A stretch of 64,000 nt of DNA from contig CAVXHJ010000010.1 of NCBI GenBank assembly GCA_963761435.1, positions 1,178,001-1,242,000 of the forward strand, written 5' to 3'. Position 1 is the stretch's first letter. The number at the start of each line of letters is the position of its first letter. Shown here in pieces: positions 1 to 7,702 of this stretch. The DNA comes from Roseiarcus sp963761435. Its GTDB lineage: Bacteria; Pseudomonadota; Alphaproteobacteria; Rhizobiales; Beijerinckiaceae. The notes under the pieces were generated by a model. That model was not told where the DNA came from, did not search any database, and saw nothing but the letters and a program-made list of their open reading frames with translations. A program made the translations under genes and the position numbers.

Positions 1-91
1 AGGCGCCGTCTTCGATCACGAGCGATAAATCCGCGACCGCCGGCTTCGCGCCGAAGCGTTTGGAGATTCGATCGAGAACGACTTCAGCCAT
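1..91 (-). CDS. Second sugar ABC transporter ATP-binding protein, N-terminal fragment
   Basis: Only the first 30 codons lie in the window. They begin MAEVVLDRISKRFG and read like the start of a MalK/UgpC-type ATPase, whose first beta-strand is usually followed by SKxFG. The start codon lies 8 bp inside the end of the preceding ATPase gene, so the two are translationally coupled and belong to the same operon. A pair of MalK-like ATPases is typical of some alphaproteobacterial carbohydrate and polyol importers, where the two may form a heterodimer. The Walker and signature motifs lie outside the window, so the assignment rests on the N-terminus and context. Confidence 0.75.
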   Translation of the reverse strand, partial: MAEVVLDRISKRFGAKPAVADLSLVIEDGA

Positions 92-1178
92 GCGCTATCG
101 CCTCGCTCGCGTCCGTCGCGATCGCCCGCCCGCTCGCTTTGTCAAAAAGAGATATGTGCTGCGGACGAAACGTGAGGCCGAGAGTTTCTCCTGCCCGCAC
201 GCGGAGATCGGCGGGCGCCCGGGCCCGCAAGGTTCCAAAATCTGTTGTCAGGGTTACGATTTGGGTCGTGCCGAGATATTCGACGCCGAACACGACTCCG
301 CGCAGACCTTGGTCGGCAAACCGGACCTGTTCGGGGCGGACGCCGAGAATAAGGTCTCGCTCGCTCAAGTCCTCGCGCACCGTCGGCACGATGATCTCGC
401 TCGCCCCCAACCGGACGGTCGTAGCGCCCTTCTCAACTCGATCGTGAAAGGAGAGAAAGTTCATGGGCGGGGAGCCGATGAAATCGGCGACGAAGACGCT
501 CGCCGGCCGCTCATAGATCTCGTGCGGCGCGCCGAGCTGTTCGATGACGCCATTATTCATGACGGCGATTGTGTCCGCCATCGCCATGGCTTCGAGTTGA
601 TCATGCGTGACGTAAATCGTCGTTGTGTGCAGGCGATCATGCAAGGCCCGCAATTCTCCGGTCATGACGTGGCGGAACTCGGTGTCCAGCGCGCCCAGCG
701 GTTCATCCATCAGAAAGGCCTTGGGATGCCGCACGATCGCGCGCCCAAGCGCCACGCGCTGACGATCGCCGGAGGACAGGCCCGATACGGGCCGGTCGAG
801 CAGATGATCGATGCGAAGGATGCGGGCGGCTTCTTCCACCCTTGTCTTTATTTCGGCCCGCTTCGCCCCGATGGAGACGAGCGGAAAAGCGATGTTTCGC
901 CGAACATTCATGTGTGGATAGAGTGCGAACAGCTGGAAGACGAAGGCGATGTCGCGAGCCGAAGCGCGCTTTTGCGTTACGTCCTCGTCAGCCAGCAGTA
1001 TTCGCCCGGAAGTTGGCAATTCAAGTCCCGCGATCATCCGCAAGGTCGTCGTCTTGCCGCAGCCGGATGGGCCGAGCAGACAAAAGAACTCGCCGTCGGC
1101 GACGGCGAAGTTAGAGTCTTTCACCGCGATAAACTCGCCGAACGACTTGTGAAGCGCCTCAACCCGGATTTCCGCCAT
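84..1178 (-). CDS. Sugar ABC transporter ATP-binding protein (MalK/UgpC type)
   Basis: This 364-residue cytoplasmic ATPase powers a carbohydrate importer. The Walker A motif GPSGCGKT is at residues 36-43, followed by a Q-loop (VFQLFALYPHM), Walker B with D-loop (LMDEPLGALD) and the switch histidine (VTHDQ). Residues from about 240 form the TOBE/OB regulatory domain seen in MalK-like proteins, including the VRPEQV stretch. The signature reads LSSGD where LSGGQ is usual, a noticeable change. I start at MAEIRVEALHKSFGEF, which fits the family. The longer open frame upstream has no similarity and runs over the neighbouring small gene. The gene sits 8 bp downstream of that small gene and overlaps the next ATPase gene. 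Confidence 0.93.
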   Translation of the reverse strand: MAEIRVEALHKSFGEFIAVKDSNFAVADGEFFCLLGPSGCGKTTTLRMIAGLELPTSGRILLADEDVTQKRASARDIAFVFQLFALYPHMNVRRNIAFPLVSIGAKRAEIKTRVEEAARILRIDHLLDRPVSGLSSGDRQRVALGRAIVRHPKAFLMDEPLGALDTEFRHVMTGELRALHDRLHTTTIYVTHDQLEAMAMADTIAVMNNGVIEQLGAPHEIYERPASVFVADFIGSPPMNFLSFHDRVEKGATTVRLGASEIIVPTVREDLSERDLILGVRPEQVRFADQGLRGVVFGVEYLGTTQIVTLTTDFGTLRARAPADLRVRAGETLGLTFRPQHISLFDKASGRAIATDASEAIAHG

Positions 1179-1186
1179 TGCCAGAC

Positions 1187-1399
1187 CTAATCGTGAAACT
1201 TCGTGACGATGACGAACATCACGACGCCGGTCAGGATCGTTACGAAGGAATAGCTGTAGAGCACAAGCGAGAACGGCTGACACAGCATGACTACGCCAAG
1301 CGCAATGCAAGCTGTCGCGATGTTCTCCCAAATCCCGCGCCGAAAGACCCGCCGCGACAGCGACAATTCTTCAGGGATATCGTCGACACCCGAACTCAT
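1187..1399 (-). CDS. Small two-helix membrane protein of the sugar ABC operon
   Basis: A 70-residue protein beginning MSSGVDDIPEELSLSRRVF. Two hydrophobic stretches, roughly residues 25-43 and 47-65, suggest two membrane helices joined by a short turn. Its ATG overlaps the stop of the upstream permease gene (ATGA), so it is translated with the transporter and is unlikely to be a chance frame. I do not recognise a named domain. Small two-helix proteins also sit between permease and ATPase genes in some rhizobial carbohydrate importer operons (for example the glycerol system), but this one does not look like DUF2160. A role as an accessory transporter subunit is inference from position only. 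Confidence 0.7.
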   Translation of the reverse strand: MSSGVDDIPEELSLSRRVFRRGIWENIATACIALGVVMLCQPFSLVLYSYSFVTILTGVVMFVIVTKFHD

Positions 1400-2349
1400 C
1401 GCCGCACGGCTCCAAAGGTGATGCCCCGCAGCAAGTGGTTGCGCAGCAGGACGGTGAAAAGGACGATCGGAAGCAGGAACAGCGTCGTGGCCGCAGCGAC
1501 AGCGGGCCAATTCTGACCGCCCTCACCGATAATGAAGGGGATGAACGGCGGCATGGTTTGCGCGTCCGAGCTGGTCAACAGCAGATTGAACGCATATTCG
1601 TTCCACGAGAAAATCAGGCAGAAGATTGCGGTTGCCGCGATTCCCGTCATTGCCTGCGGCAACACCACCTTTCGGAATGCCTGCAGTCGGGTGTAGCCGT
1701 CGACAAGCGCGGCCTCTTCGTATTCCCGCGGGATCTCGTCGATAAACCCCTTAAGCAGCCAGACCGCCAGCGACAGGTTCACCGCCGTGTACAGCAGGAT
1801 CATGCCGATCTTCGTGTCGTAGAGGCCAAGCCAACGATACATTACGTAAATCGGCACCGCGACCGCGATCGGCGGCATCATCCGTGTCGACAGGATGAAG
1901 AAAAGCAGGTCGTCAGCCAAAGGCACGCGAAAGCGGGAGAACCCGTAGGCGGCGAGGGTGCCGAGGAAGGTCGCGAGAATCATGGAGCCGAAGCCGATGA
2001 TGAGCGAATTGAGGAAGCGCTCGACCACTCGCGACGGACCGGCGATGACCATGTCCCGGTCGCGGGCGATCTTCTCGTACCATGTCTGAGGGGGTGGCAG
2101 CTTGGCGATGAAATCGTGCGACTGGTGCGTCTGCACCGTGAAAAGGTCGACAAATCCTTCGAGCGTCGGCGTGAAGAACACTTTCGGCGGATAGGCGACC
2201 GCGTCCTCCTGCGACTTGAAGGCGGTCGCTCCGATCCACGCCAGAGGCAGAATTGTCACGAGCGCGTAAAAGATGACGACTGCGCCGGCAAGCCAACGGA
2301 CGGGCCGCGACGGCTCCAAGAAGGGGCGGGCCGGCGAATCCGCGGTCAC
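1396..2349 (-). CDS. Sugar ABC transporter permease (MalG/UgpE type)
   Basis: This 317-residue inner-membrane permease is the second of the pair. It has six predicted membrane helices and the conserved cytoplasmic EAA loop (EEAALVDGYTRLQAFRKVVL), which docks on the ATPase. A large hydrophilic region follows helix 1 (about residues 45-105). I choose the GTG start at 2349 because it forms a GTGA overlap with the stop of the upstream permease gene. The longer frame beginning further upstream would only re-read that gene. Its own stop overlaps the start of the small membrane protein (ATGA). The family assignment is secure; the substrate is not readable from the permease. Confidence 0.93.
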   Translation of the reverse strand: MTADSPARPFLEPSRPVRWLAGAVVIFYALVTILPLAWIGATAFKSQEDAVAYPPKVFFTPTLEGFVDLFTVQTHQSHDFIAKLPPPQTWYEKIARDRDMVIAGPSRVVERFLNSLIIGFGSMILATFLGTLAAYGFSRFRVPLADDLLFFILSTRMMPPIAVAVPIYVMYRWLGLYDTKIGMILLYTAVNLSLAVWLLKGFIDEIPREYEEAALVDGYTRLQAFRKVVLPQAMTGIAATAIFCLIFSWNEYAFNLLLTSSDAQTMPPFIPFIIGEGGQNWPAVAAATTLFLLPIVLFTVLLRNHLLRGITFGAVRR

Positions 2350-3305
2350 TGCTGCTTCACCCGGTTGAGCGCCTTGACGTAGATATTGGCCGCGCCGAAA
2401 ATCGTCACAAAAAGGATTACGGCGAGGGCTGACGCATAGCCGGTCTCCCATTTCTCAAACGCGGCGCGTTTCAGCGTGATCGAGACCAGTTCCGTGGTCG
2501 ATCCCGGTCCGCCGGACGTCAGGAGATTGACCAGGTCGAACATCACGAACGCCTGGATCGCCTGGAAAAGCACGGCGAGCATAAGGAAAGGGAGGACCAT
2601 CGGCAGGGTGATCGACCAGAATTGCCTCAGCGGCGACGCGCGATCAACCTCAGCCGCCTCATAGATGTAGTCGGGAATGGAGCGCAGCCCGGCAAGGCAA
2701 ATCAGCATCACGTAGGGCGTCCACATCCAGGTGTTGACGAGGACAATCGTCCATGGCGCGAGGGCGACGCTTCCAATCATTGTGAACGAGCTTGGCGCAA
2801 TGCCGGTGAAGAAGCCGATGACGTAGTTGAATGGGCCAATTTGGGGCTGGAACAGCAGGGTCCAGAAGTTGCCTACGACCGCGGGGGACAACATCATCGG
2901 CAGCAGAATGACGGTGGTCCAGAAGCTGTGGCCGCGGAATTTCTGGTTTATGAGGAGCGCTAGACCGAGACCAATCAAGACCTGCAGAAGGATAGTCCAG
3001 AACACAAAATGCGCGGTGATCTGGAAATTCGCCCAAAGATCCTCATCGGTCAGAATGTCCACATAGTTGTCGATGCCGATGAATTGGGCCGGATTCGGCA
3101 GATTGGCCATCAAGCCGGTAAACGACAGCCGGATCGCCCAAATCAGGGGAAAGATGTTGATCGCCAATAGCAGGAGCATCGTCGGCAGAATGAAAAGCCA
3201 GGCGACGCCCCGATCCGACAGCCCTCTTACCCGACGGGCCGCCGTCGCGGGAGCGCGCAAGGCCACTCCTTCGGCGATTCCTCTTGCATTGTTCGTCACC
3301 GTCAT
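2346..3305 (-). CDS. Sugar ABC transporter permease (MalF/UgpA type)
   Basis: This 319-residue inner-membrane permease is the first of the pair. A cytoplasmic N-terminal tail of about 33 residues precedes the first helix (WLFILPTMLLLLAINIFPLI). Further helices follow, with the EAA loop (YEAAEVDRASPLRQFWSITL) near residue 215. The start lies 94 bp after the binding-protein gene, and that gap holds a strong hairpin. The end overlaps the second permease gene by 4 bp. Together with the binding protein and ATPases it forms a CUT1-type carbohydrate importer. CUT1 is the usual class for a MalF/MalG pair with MalK-like ATPases carrying a TOBE domain. Confidence 0.93.
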   Translation of the reverse strand: MTVTNNARGIAEGVALRAPATAARRVRGLSDRGVAWLFILPTMLLLLAINIFPLIWAIRLSFTGLMANLPNPAQFIGIDNYVDILTDEDLWANFQITAHFVFWTILLQVLIGLGLALLINQKFRGHSFWTTVILLPMMLSPAVVGNFWTLLFQPQIGPFNYVIGFFTGIAPSSFTMIGSVALAPWTIVLVNTWMWTPYVMLICLAGLRSIPDYIYEAAEVDRASPLRQFWSITLPMVLPFLMLAVLFQAIQAFVMFDLVNLLTSGGPGSTTELVSITLKRAAFEKWETGYASALAVILFVTIFGAANIYVKALNRVKQQ

Positions 3306-3337
3306 AGTCTTGCCCGTTTATTGACCAGGGAAGTCAA

Positions 3338-3359
3338 CCCGGCGGATTGCGCCGCCGGG
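3338..3359 (-). promoter_or_regulatory. Hairpin between binding-protein and permease genes
   Basis: A perfect 8-bp inverted repeat, CCCGGCGG and CCGCCGGG, with a 6-base loop. No U-run follows on the minus strand, so it does not look like a full terminator. In ABC importer operons a stem-loop at this position commonly protects the binding-protein message from 3' decay or attenuates downstream expression, giving more binding protein than permease. That role is inferred here. Confidence 0.65.
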
Positions 3360-3399
3360 GACGGGTTTTCGGGAGGAAACCAGACCGGTCGCTATGCGG

Positions 3400-4737
3400 T
3401 CAGGAAGGATCCTTGCCTTCCTGCTTGAAGACCTTGATCCAGTCCTTGACCAACGCGTCGAGCGCCTGCTTCGACGTGCCCTTGTTGGCGACGACATAGT
3501 CGTGGACGCGGTTCTGCATGTCGAGGAGCAGCGGAACATAGAGCGGCTCGGCCCAGAAGTCCTTGACCATGCCCATCGACTCGACGAAGGACGGCGCGTA
3601 GGGGGCGCTGTTCTTATAGGCGTCCGAGCCAAGCACGGCCTTGGACGCCGAGGCGCCGCCAAGATCCGTCCACTTCTGCTGAATTTCCGGCTGCGCGAAC
3701 CACTTCACGTAAGTGAGCGCGTCATCGACGTTCTTCGAAGCCGCGACCACCGAAAGTCCCTGACCGCCAAGCTGCGTGAAATCGCCGGCAGGACCGGCCG
3801 GATTCTTGAAGAACCCAATCTTGTCCCCGCCGACATTCGGGTCCTTCGCCAAACCGGGGAAGAACGCGTACCAGTTCATCTGCATCGCCACCTGGCCCGA
3901 TTTGAACGCGTCGAGGCCTTCGGACATATAGGCGTTGGTCAACCCCGGGGGCTGACAGCAGGTAAACAGCTCCTTGTAAACATCCATGCCCTTCGCGGCG
4001 CCGGCGGAATTGACTATGCCTTCCATCTGATAAGGCTTCTTCGGGTCCATATAGTCGAAGCCGTAGTTGTACATCGCGTTGGTGACGCCCATCGTGATGC
4101 CTTCCGAGCCCCGCTCGGTGAAGATGTACGCGCCGTAGACCTTCTTGCCGTCGATCTCCTTGCCGGTGAAGAACTTCGCGGTTTCAAGCAGCTCGTCCCA
4201 GGTCTTGGGAGGCTCGAGTTCGCGATTGTACTTCGCCTTGAATTCAGCGCGGAGCTCGGGCTTGGCGAACCAGTCCTTGCGATAAGTCCAGCCGACCGCG
4301 TCGGCCATCGCCGGCAGACCCCAGTAATTCGGGGTGTTTTTGGGCCATTCCGCGTATCCGACGACAGTTGCGGGCAGGAACGTGTCCATCGAGATATTGT
4401 TCTTGTCGAAAAAGTCGTTGAGCTTCACGTACCACTTGTTTTCCGCCGCGCCGCCGATCCACTGGCTGTCGCCGATGATCAGGTCGCATTCGGCGCTGCG
4501 CGAGTTGAGCAGGTTGATGAAGTGGTCCGCGTAGCTCGTCCAGGGGACGAACTCGTGCTTCATCTCGATACCCGTCTTGGCGGTAAAATCCTTGTCAAGC
4601 TCGACCAAGGCGTTCGCCGGGTCCCATGCGGCCCAGCACATGGTCAGCGATTTCCCCTCGGCGCGAGCTCCACTGAACGGCGCCGTAGCAGCGACGCCCG
4701 CGGCGAGCATTCCCGCCATCATGTACTTGAGTTTCAT
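3400..4737 (-). CDS. Sugar ABC transporter substrate-binding protein
   Basis: This 445-residue periplasmic binding protein belongs to the family 1 solute-binding proteins. A Sec signal peptide ends near residue 26 (SGARA then EGK). The body contains binding-cleft segments such as CWAAWDPANALVEL, IIGDSQWIGGAAENKWYVKL and WGLPAMADAVGWTYRKDWF, the last being the tyrosine/tryptophan-rich pattern of sugar binders. I start at MKLKYMMAG because AGGAGAGGA lies 5-6 bases upstream. The 42 extra codons of the longest frame carry no signal and lie over the control region. It is the first transporter gene and lies downstream of a sugar epimerase gene on the same strand. The substrate is unknown; a sugar or polyol is likely. 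Confidence 0.93.
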   Translation of the reverse strand: MKLKYMMAGMLAAGVAATAPFSGARAEGKSLTMCWAAWDPANALVELDKDFTAKTGIEMKHEFVPWTSYADHFINLLNSRSAECDLIIGDSQWIGGAAENKWYVKLNDFFDKNNISMDTFLPATVVGYAEWPKNTPNYWGLPAMADAVGWTYRKDWFAKPELRAEFKAKYNRELEPPKTWDELLETAKFFTGKEIDGKKVYGAYIFTERGSEGITMGVTNAMYNYGFDYMDPKKPYQMEGIVNSAGAAKGMDVYKELFTCCQPPGLTNAYMSEGLDAFKSGQVAMQMNWYAFFPGLAKDPNVGGDKIGFFKNPAGPAGDFTQLGGQGLSVVAASKNVDDALTYVKWFAQPEIQQKWTDLGGASASKAVLGSDAYKNSAPYAPSFVESMGMVKDFWAEPLYVPLLLDMQNRVHDYVVANKGTSKQALDALVKDWIKVFKQEGKDPS

Positions 4738-4835
4738 GATTGATCCTCTCCTGTTGCGCGCGACCCTTGGGTCGGATGTCGAACAAAAAGGCGCTTCCTC
4801 GATATTTTGCGGTTTGAGCCCGGGCAAGGGCTCCT

Positions 4836-4867
4836 TGTTTAGTAAACATGCATTATTAAACAATGCA
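4836..4867. promoter_or_regulatory. Palindromic operator-like site upstream of the sugar importer
   Basis: An AT-rich island in GC-rich DNA about 100-130 bp upstream of the binding-protein start. It contains the perfect 13-bp palindrome TGTTTAGTAAACA (4836-4848). Directly after it comes a second inverted repeat, TGCATT-N7-AATGCA (4849-4867). The two arms share a TTAnTAAAC core as direct repeats 14 bp apart. This is the kind of site a LacI- or ROK-type sugar repressor would bind. No regulator gene is in the window, so the cognate protein is unknown. Confidence 0.55.
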
Positions 4868-4981
4868 ACAGGAAATTCGCGCCTCGCGGCCCCGACGGCC
4901 GCACGCCCGGCGGCGCGCTCGTGGCCTCGGTCACGATTCCGGCGGCGCTACTGCGCCTGCGCAAGGTTACTCGGGTGGATT

Positions 4982-5830
4982 TCAGGCCGCATTCCAGCCG
5001 TTGCGAATGACCGCATGCCCCACCCGGTAGACCTCGCTCGGCGCCGGAAAAAAGTCGCGCCAGACGCGGGTCGCCGCGGCAAGCTCGGGGAGCGCGCGGC
5101 CGAACGCTTCGATAGTCAGCCAGCCGTCGTATCCCGAGTGCTTGAGCGCCGCGAAGACCGGAGCGAAATCAATATGCCCTTCGCCCGGCGTCCCTCGATC
5201 GTTCTCGGAAATATGCACATGGCAAAGGTGCGGCCAGATCGCAGAGATCGCGGCGATCGGATCCTTTTCTTCGATGTTGGCGTGAAACGTGTCGTACATG
5301 CCCTTGACGTTGGGATGCTTGACCGCGCTGAGATGCGCGGCGAGGTCGGTCATCGTGTTGACGAAATAGCATTCGAACCGGTTGATCGCCTCGAGGGCGA
5401 TCGTGACGCCGTGCTTGCGCGCGATTTCGCCGGCCGCCCGATGAAAGTCGACCGCGCGCTTGTGTTCATCCGCGGTCGGCCCGTCGCCGGAGAAGTGGCC
5501 GATCGTCGAATGAAGCGGACCCCCGACGATTTTCGCGCCCAGCGCCGCGCAGCATTCGAGGATCCATTCCATGTGCTTCAATCCTCCGGCGCGCTGTTCC
5601 GGCGACGCGCCGATCGGGTTCACATCGAGGCTTGGAATGACGGAGATGCCGGTCGATTCGAGACCCAGATTCTCAAGCCGGCGGCGGAGCTCCGCATACT
5701 GGGCCGGCGCGCCTTCGAATATCGGGATTTCGACGCCGTCGTAGCCGGTGCGCTTGATGTCCTCGAGTATCGGCCAATGTTCGGATCGAACGTTCGCCGT
5801 CCACAAGAGCAGGTTGAAGCCGATCTTCAT
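4982..5830 (-). CDS. Sugar phosphate isomerase/epimerase (TIM barrel)
   Basis: This 282-residue cytoplasmic TIM-barrel protein belongs to the AP-endonuclease-2-like superfamily that includes D-tagatose/D-psicose 3-epimerases. The start MKIGFNLLLWTANV and the segments GYDGVEIPIFEG, ALEAINRFECYFVNT, MYDTFHANIEE, HVHISENDRGTPGEGHIDF and GWLTIEAFG match the metal-site and catalytic strands. The two glutamates (IALEAIN and LTIEAF) correspond to the catalytic pair, with the intervening Asp/His as metal ligands. GAGGGGGA precedes the ATG. It lies upstream of the sugar importer on the same strand, so it probably acts on the imported sugar. The exact substrate cannot be assigned. Confidence 0.88.
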   Translation of the reverse strand: MKIGFNLLLWTANVRSEHWPILEDIKRTGYDGVEIPIFEGAPAQYAELRRRLENLGLESTGISVIPSLDVNPIGASPEQRAGGLKHMEWILECCAALGAKIVGGPLHSTIGHFSGDGPTADEHKRAVDFHRAAGEIARKHGVTIALEAINRFECYFVNTMTDLAAHLSAVKHPNVKGMYDTFHANIEEKDPIAAISAIWPHLCHVHISENDRGTPGEGHIDFAPVFAALKHSGYDGWLTIEAFGRALPELAAATRVWRDFFPAPSEVYRVGHAVIRNGWNAA

Positions 5831-6024
5831 TCCGTCCCCCTCATTTCGAGCCCCATGATCGGTCGGCTCGCAAACTCGAGGCGAGACGGCTCGTTTTCTC
5901 TCCTGACGATAGTGAGCTTCCCGATAGCTGACAATGCGCTCGCGATGGCGCGCGCGACGGGCTTCGTGCTACGAAGACGCCCGCGGCCGCGCGCTGGCGT
6001 CCCGCGGGATCTCTCGAGGGCGAC

Positions 6025-6462
6025 GTGGACACTCAACGCCTGGCGCCCGGCGCCAAGATGGCGCGAGCTCTCAGCGCCGCCTTGCTTAGCCCGAACCGGG
6101 TTCGCCAAGTCGGCGCCGTGCTCGTCGCGCGCGACGGCGCCGAGATCGCGGCGTGCAACACGTTTCCTCCGGGCGTGCTCGATCTCGAGGAGCGCCATGC
6201 CGGCGACGGACGATTCGTCTGGATGGAGCACGCCGAGCGTCACGCGATCTTCGAAGCGGCGCGTCGCGGCGTGGCGACGGCCGGCGCCCATCTCACCACG
6301 ACCTTCTTCCCCTGCATCGATTGCGCCCGCGCGATCGTCGACGCCGGAATCGCCTGCCTCGATACGCCCGCGCCCGATTTCGACGACGCCGTCTGGGGCC
6401 CGTCGTTCGACCGATCGCAAGTCATCCTGAGAGAAGGCGGGGTCGAGATTCGGATCGTCTGA
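6025..6462 (+). CDS. CMP/dCMP deaminase-family zinc protein
   Basis: A 145-residue protein with the zinc-deaminase signature: EHAERHAIF supplies the His ligand and the proton-shuttling Glu, and FFPCIDCARAIV supplies the two Cys ligands. The spacing resembles deoxycytidylate deaminase-like proteins. The N-terminal part (VRQVGAVLVARDGAEIAACN) is the first beta-hairpin of the fold. The start is uncertain: a GTG at 6025, or the ATG at 6058 giving MARALSAALLS. It is divergent from the epimerase gene and convergent with the DapA-like gene, so it is monocistronic. The substrate could be dCMP or another amino-substituted ring. Confidence 0.8.
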   Translation: MDTQRLAPGAKMARALSAALLSPNRVRQVGAVLVARDGAEIAACNTFPPGVLDLEERHAGDGRFVWMEHAERHAIFEAARRGVATAGAHLTTTFFPCIDCARAIVDAGIACLDTPAPDFDDAVWGPSFDRSQVILREGGVEIRIV

Positions 6463-6478
6463 CCGTCGGCGCTGGCCC

Positions 6479-7402
6479 TCATCCAATCTCCTGCAGCCGT
6501 CGCGTCTGACGCGCGGTCAGGCTCTCGAGTTCGGCGATGTCAGCGGGTGAAAGCGTCGCGCCGGGCTTGCGTAGCGCGGACGAAGCGATCGCGCCGCGCT
6601 TGGCGAGGATATATTTGCGCACGGCAAGGCCGACGCCTGGCTGCTGCTCATAGCGCGCGAGCGGAAGGTACGCGTCGAAGAGATCGCGCGCCCGCTCGAG
6701 ATCGCCGGCGCGGAACGCCTTCACCACTCCGATCATCATCTCGGGGTAGGCGAAGCCGGTCATCGCGCCGTCCGCCCCGCGCCGAAGCTCTTCAGGCAGG
6801 AACAACCCGCCGTTGCCGGTCAGGATCGAAATGCGCCGCGCGCCGCGATCGCTCGCGCTGCGCAGGGCGCTGATCTTGGCGAGGCCCGGCCAATCTTCAT
6901 GCTTGAGCATCACGCAGGTCGGCAGCGCATCGACGATGCGCAAGATCACCTTGGGCGCGATCTGCACCTGCGTCGCGAGCGGGTAGTCCTGCAATGCGAA
7001 GGGCGTCGCGCCCAGCGTCTCGGCGACGCTATCGTAATAGCCGAAGATCTGGTCGTCGGTGCGCAAATGAGCGGGCGGGGCGACCATGACGCCGGCCGCG
7101 CCTTGATCCATCGCGCTCGCCGCGAGCGTCTTGATCGGGGCCAGCCCCGGCGCGGAGACGCCGACGATGATCGGCGCGCCGCGCGCGCGGCGGATCACGC
7201 GGCCGATGACGGCGCGGGATTCCTCCTCCGTCAGCTTCGGCGCTTCGCCCATGACGCCGAGAATGGTGAGCCCGTCCGCGCCGCGTTCGAGATAGAAATC
7301 GACCATTCGATCGACGCTCTCGAGATCGAGCGCGCCATTGTCGGAGAACGGCGTCGCGGCGATGATGAAGACGCCGTTCGCGCTTTCGTCGAGCAAAGCC
7401 AT
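6479..7402 (-). CDS. Dihydrodipicolinate synthase/N-acetylneuraminate lyase family aldolase
   Basis: This 307-residue class I aldolase of the DapA/NanA superfamily forms a TIM barrel. The Schiff-base lysine is K167 in CVMLKHEDWPG, and the catalytic tyrosine is probably Y140 in FALQDYPLA. The substrate-binding GTTGE of true DapA is replaced by GVMGE (residues 49-53). The housekeeping lysine enzyme is therefore unlikely, and a sugar-acid or hydroxy-keto-acid lyase or dehydratase is more plausible. It ends 16 bp from the convergent deaminase gene. It may feed off the neighbouring sugar importer, but that is inference. Confidence 0.85.
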   Translation of the reverse strand: MALLDESANGVFIIAATPFSDNGALDLESVDRMVDFYLERGADGLTILGVMGEAPKLTEEESRAVIGRVIRRARGAPIIVGVSAPGLAPIKTLAASAMDQGAAGVMVAPPAHLRTDDQIFGYYDSVAETLGATPFALQDYPLATQVQIAPKVILRIVDALPTCVMLKHEDWPGLAKISALRSASDRGARRISILTGNGGLFLPEELRRGADGAMTGFAYPEMMIGVVKAFRAGDLERARDLFDAYLPLARYEQQPGVGLAVRKYILAKRGAIASSALRKPGATLSPADIAELESLTARQTRRLQEIG

Positions 7403-7452
7403 CAGCGATTATCCCTCATGGCGCCGATCCCGTCGGGGGGCGCTCAGCCAAG

Positions 7453-7535
7453 GCCGGCGGAAGCAGGGCAAAGCCCGCGGGAAGCCCAGCCAAGCCGCGC
7501 GGAAGCGGGGCAAAGGATTGCGGAAGACTATCCAA
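7453..7535. repeat. Degenerate tandem repeat of about 21 bp
   Basis: Four imperfect units of 20-21 bp: GCCGGCGGAAGCAGGGCAAA (7453-7472), GCCCGCGGGAAGCCCAGCCA and one more A (7473-7493), GCCGCGCGGAAGCGGGGCAA and one more A (7494-7514), and a diverged GGATTGCGGAAGACTATCCA unit (7515-7535). It lies upstream of the DapA-like gene in non-coding DNA, at the edge of the repeat zone. Its function is unknown. Confidence 0.5.
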
Positions 7536-7702
7536 GTTTTTGTCTTCCGCGGATTCAACCTTTTCAATGGGTTACGACGAAACCCGGCAAAATCTTCCTC
7601 GAGCCCCGGCCCGCTCCTCCGGCAGGCTCGCCGGGGGTCGTCTCGATCCCGCGCGTGGGCGTCGTTATAGCACGTCTTTCTGTTTTTCGCAAAGAAGTTG
7701 CG

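Noticed and set aside
6479..7402. Housekeeping dihydrodipicolinate synthase dapA
   Set aside because: The GTTGE motif is GVMGE and the YNVP-type tyrosine region differs. Family membership is sure but the lysine-pathway role is not supported.
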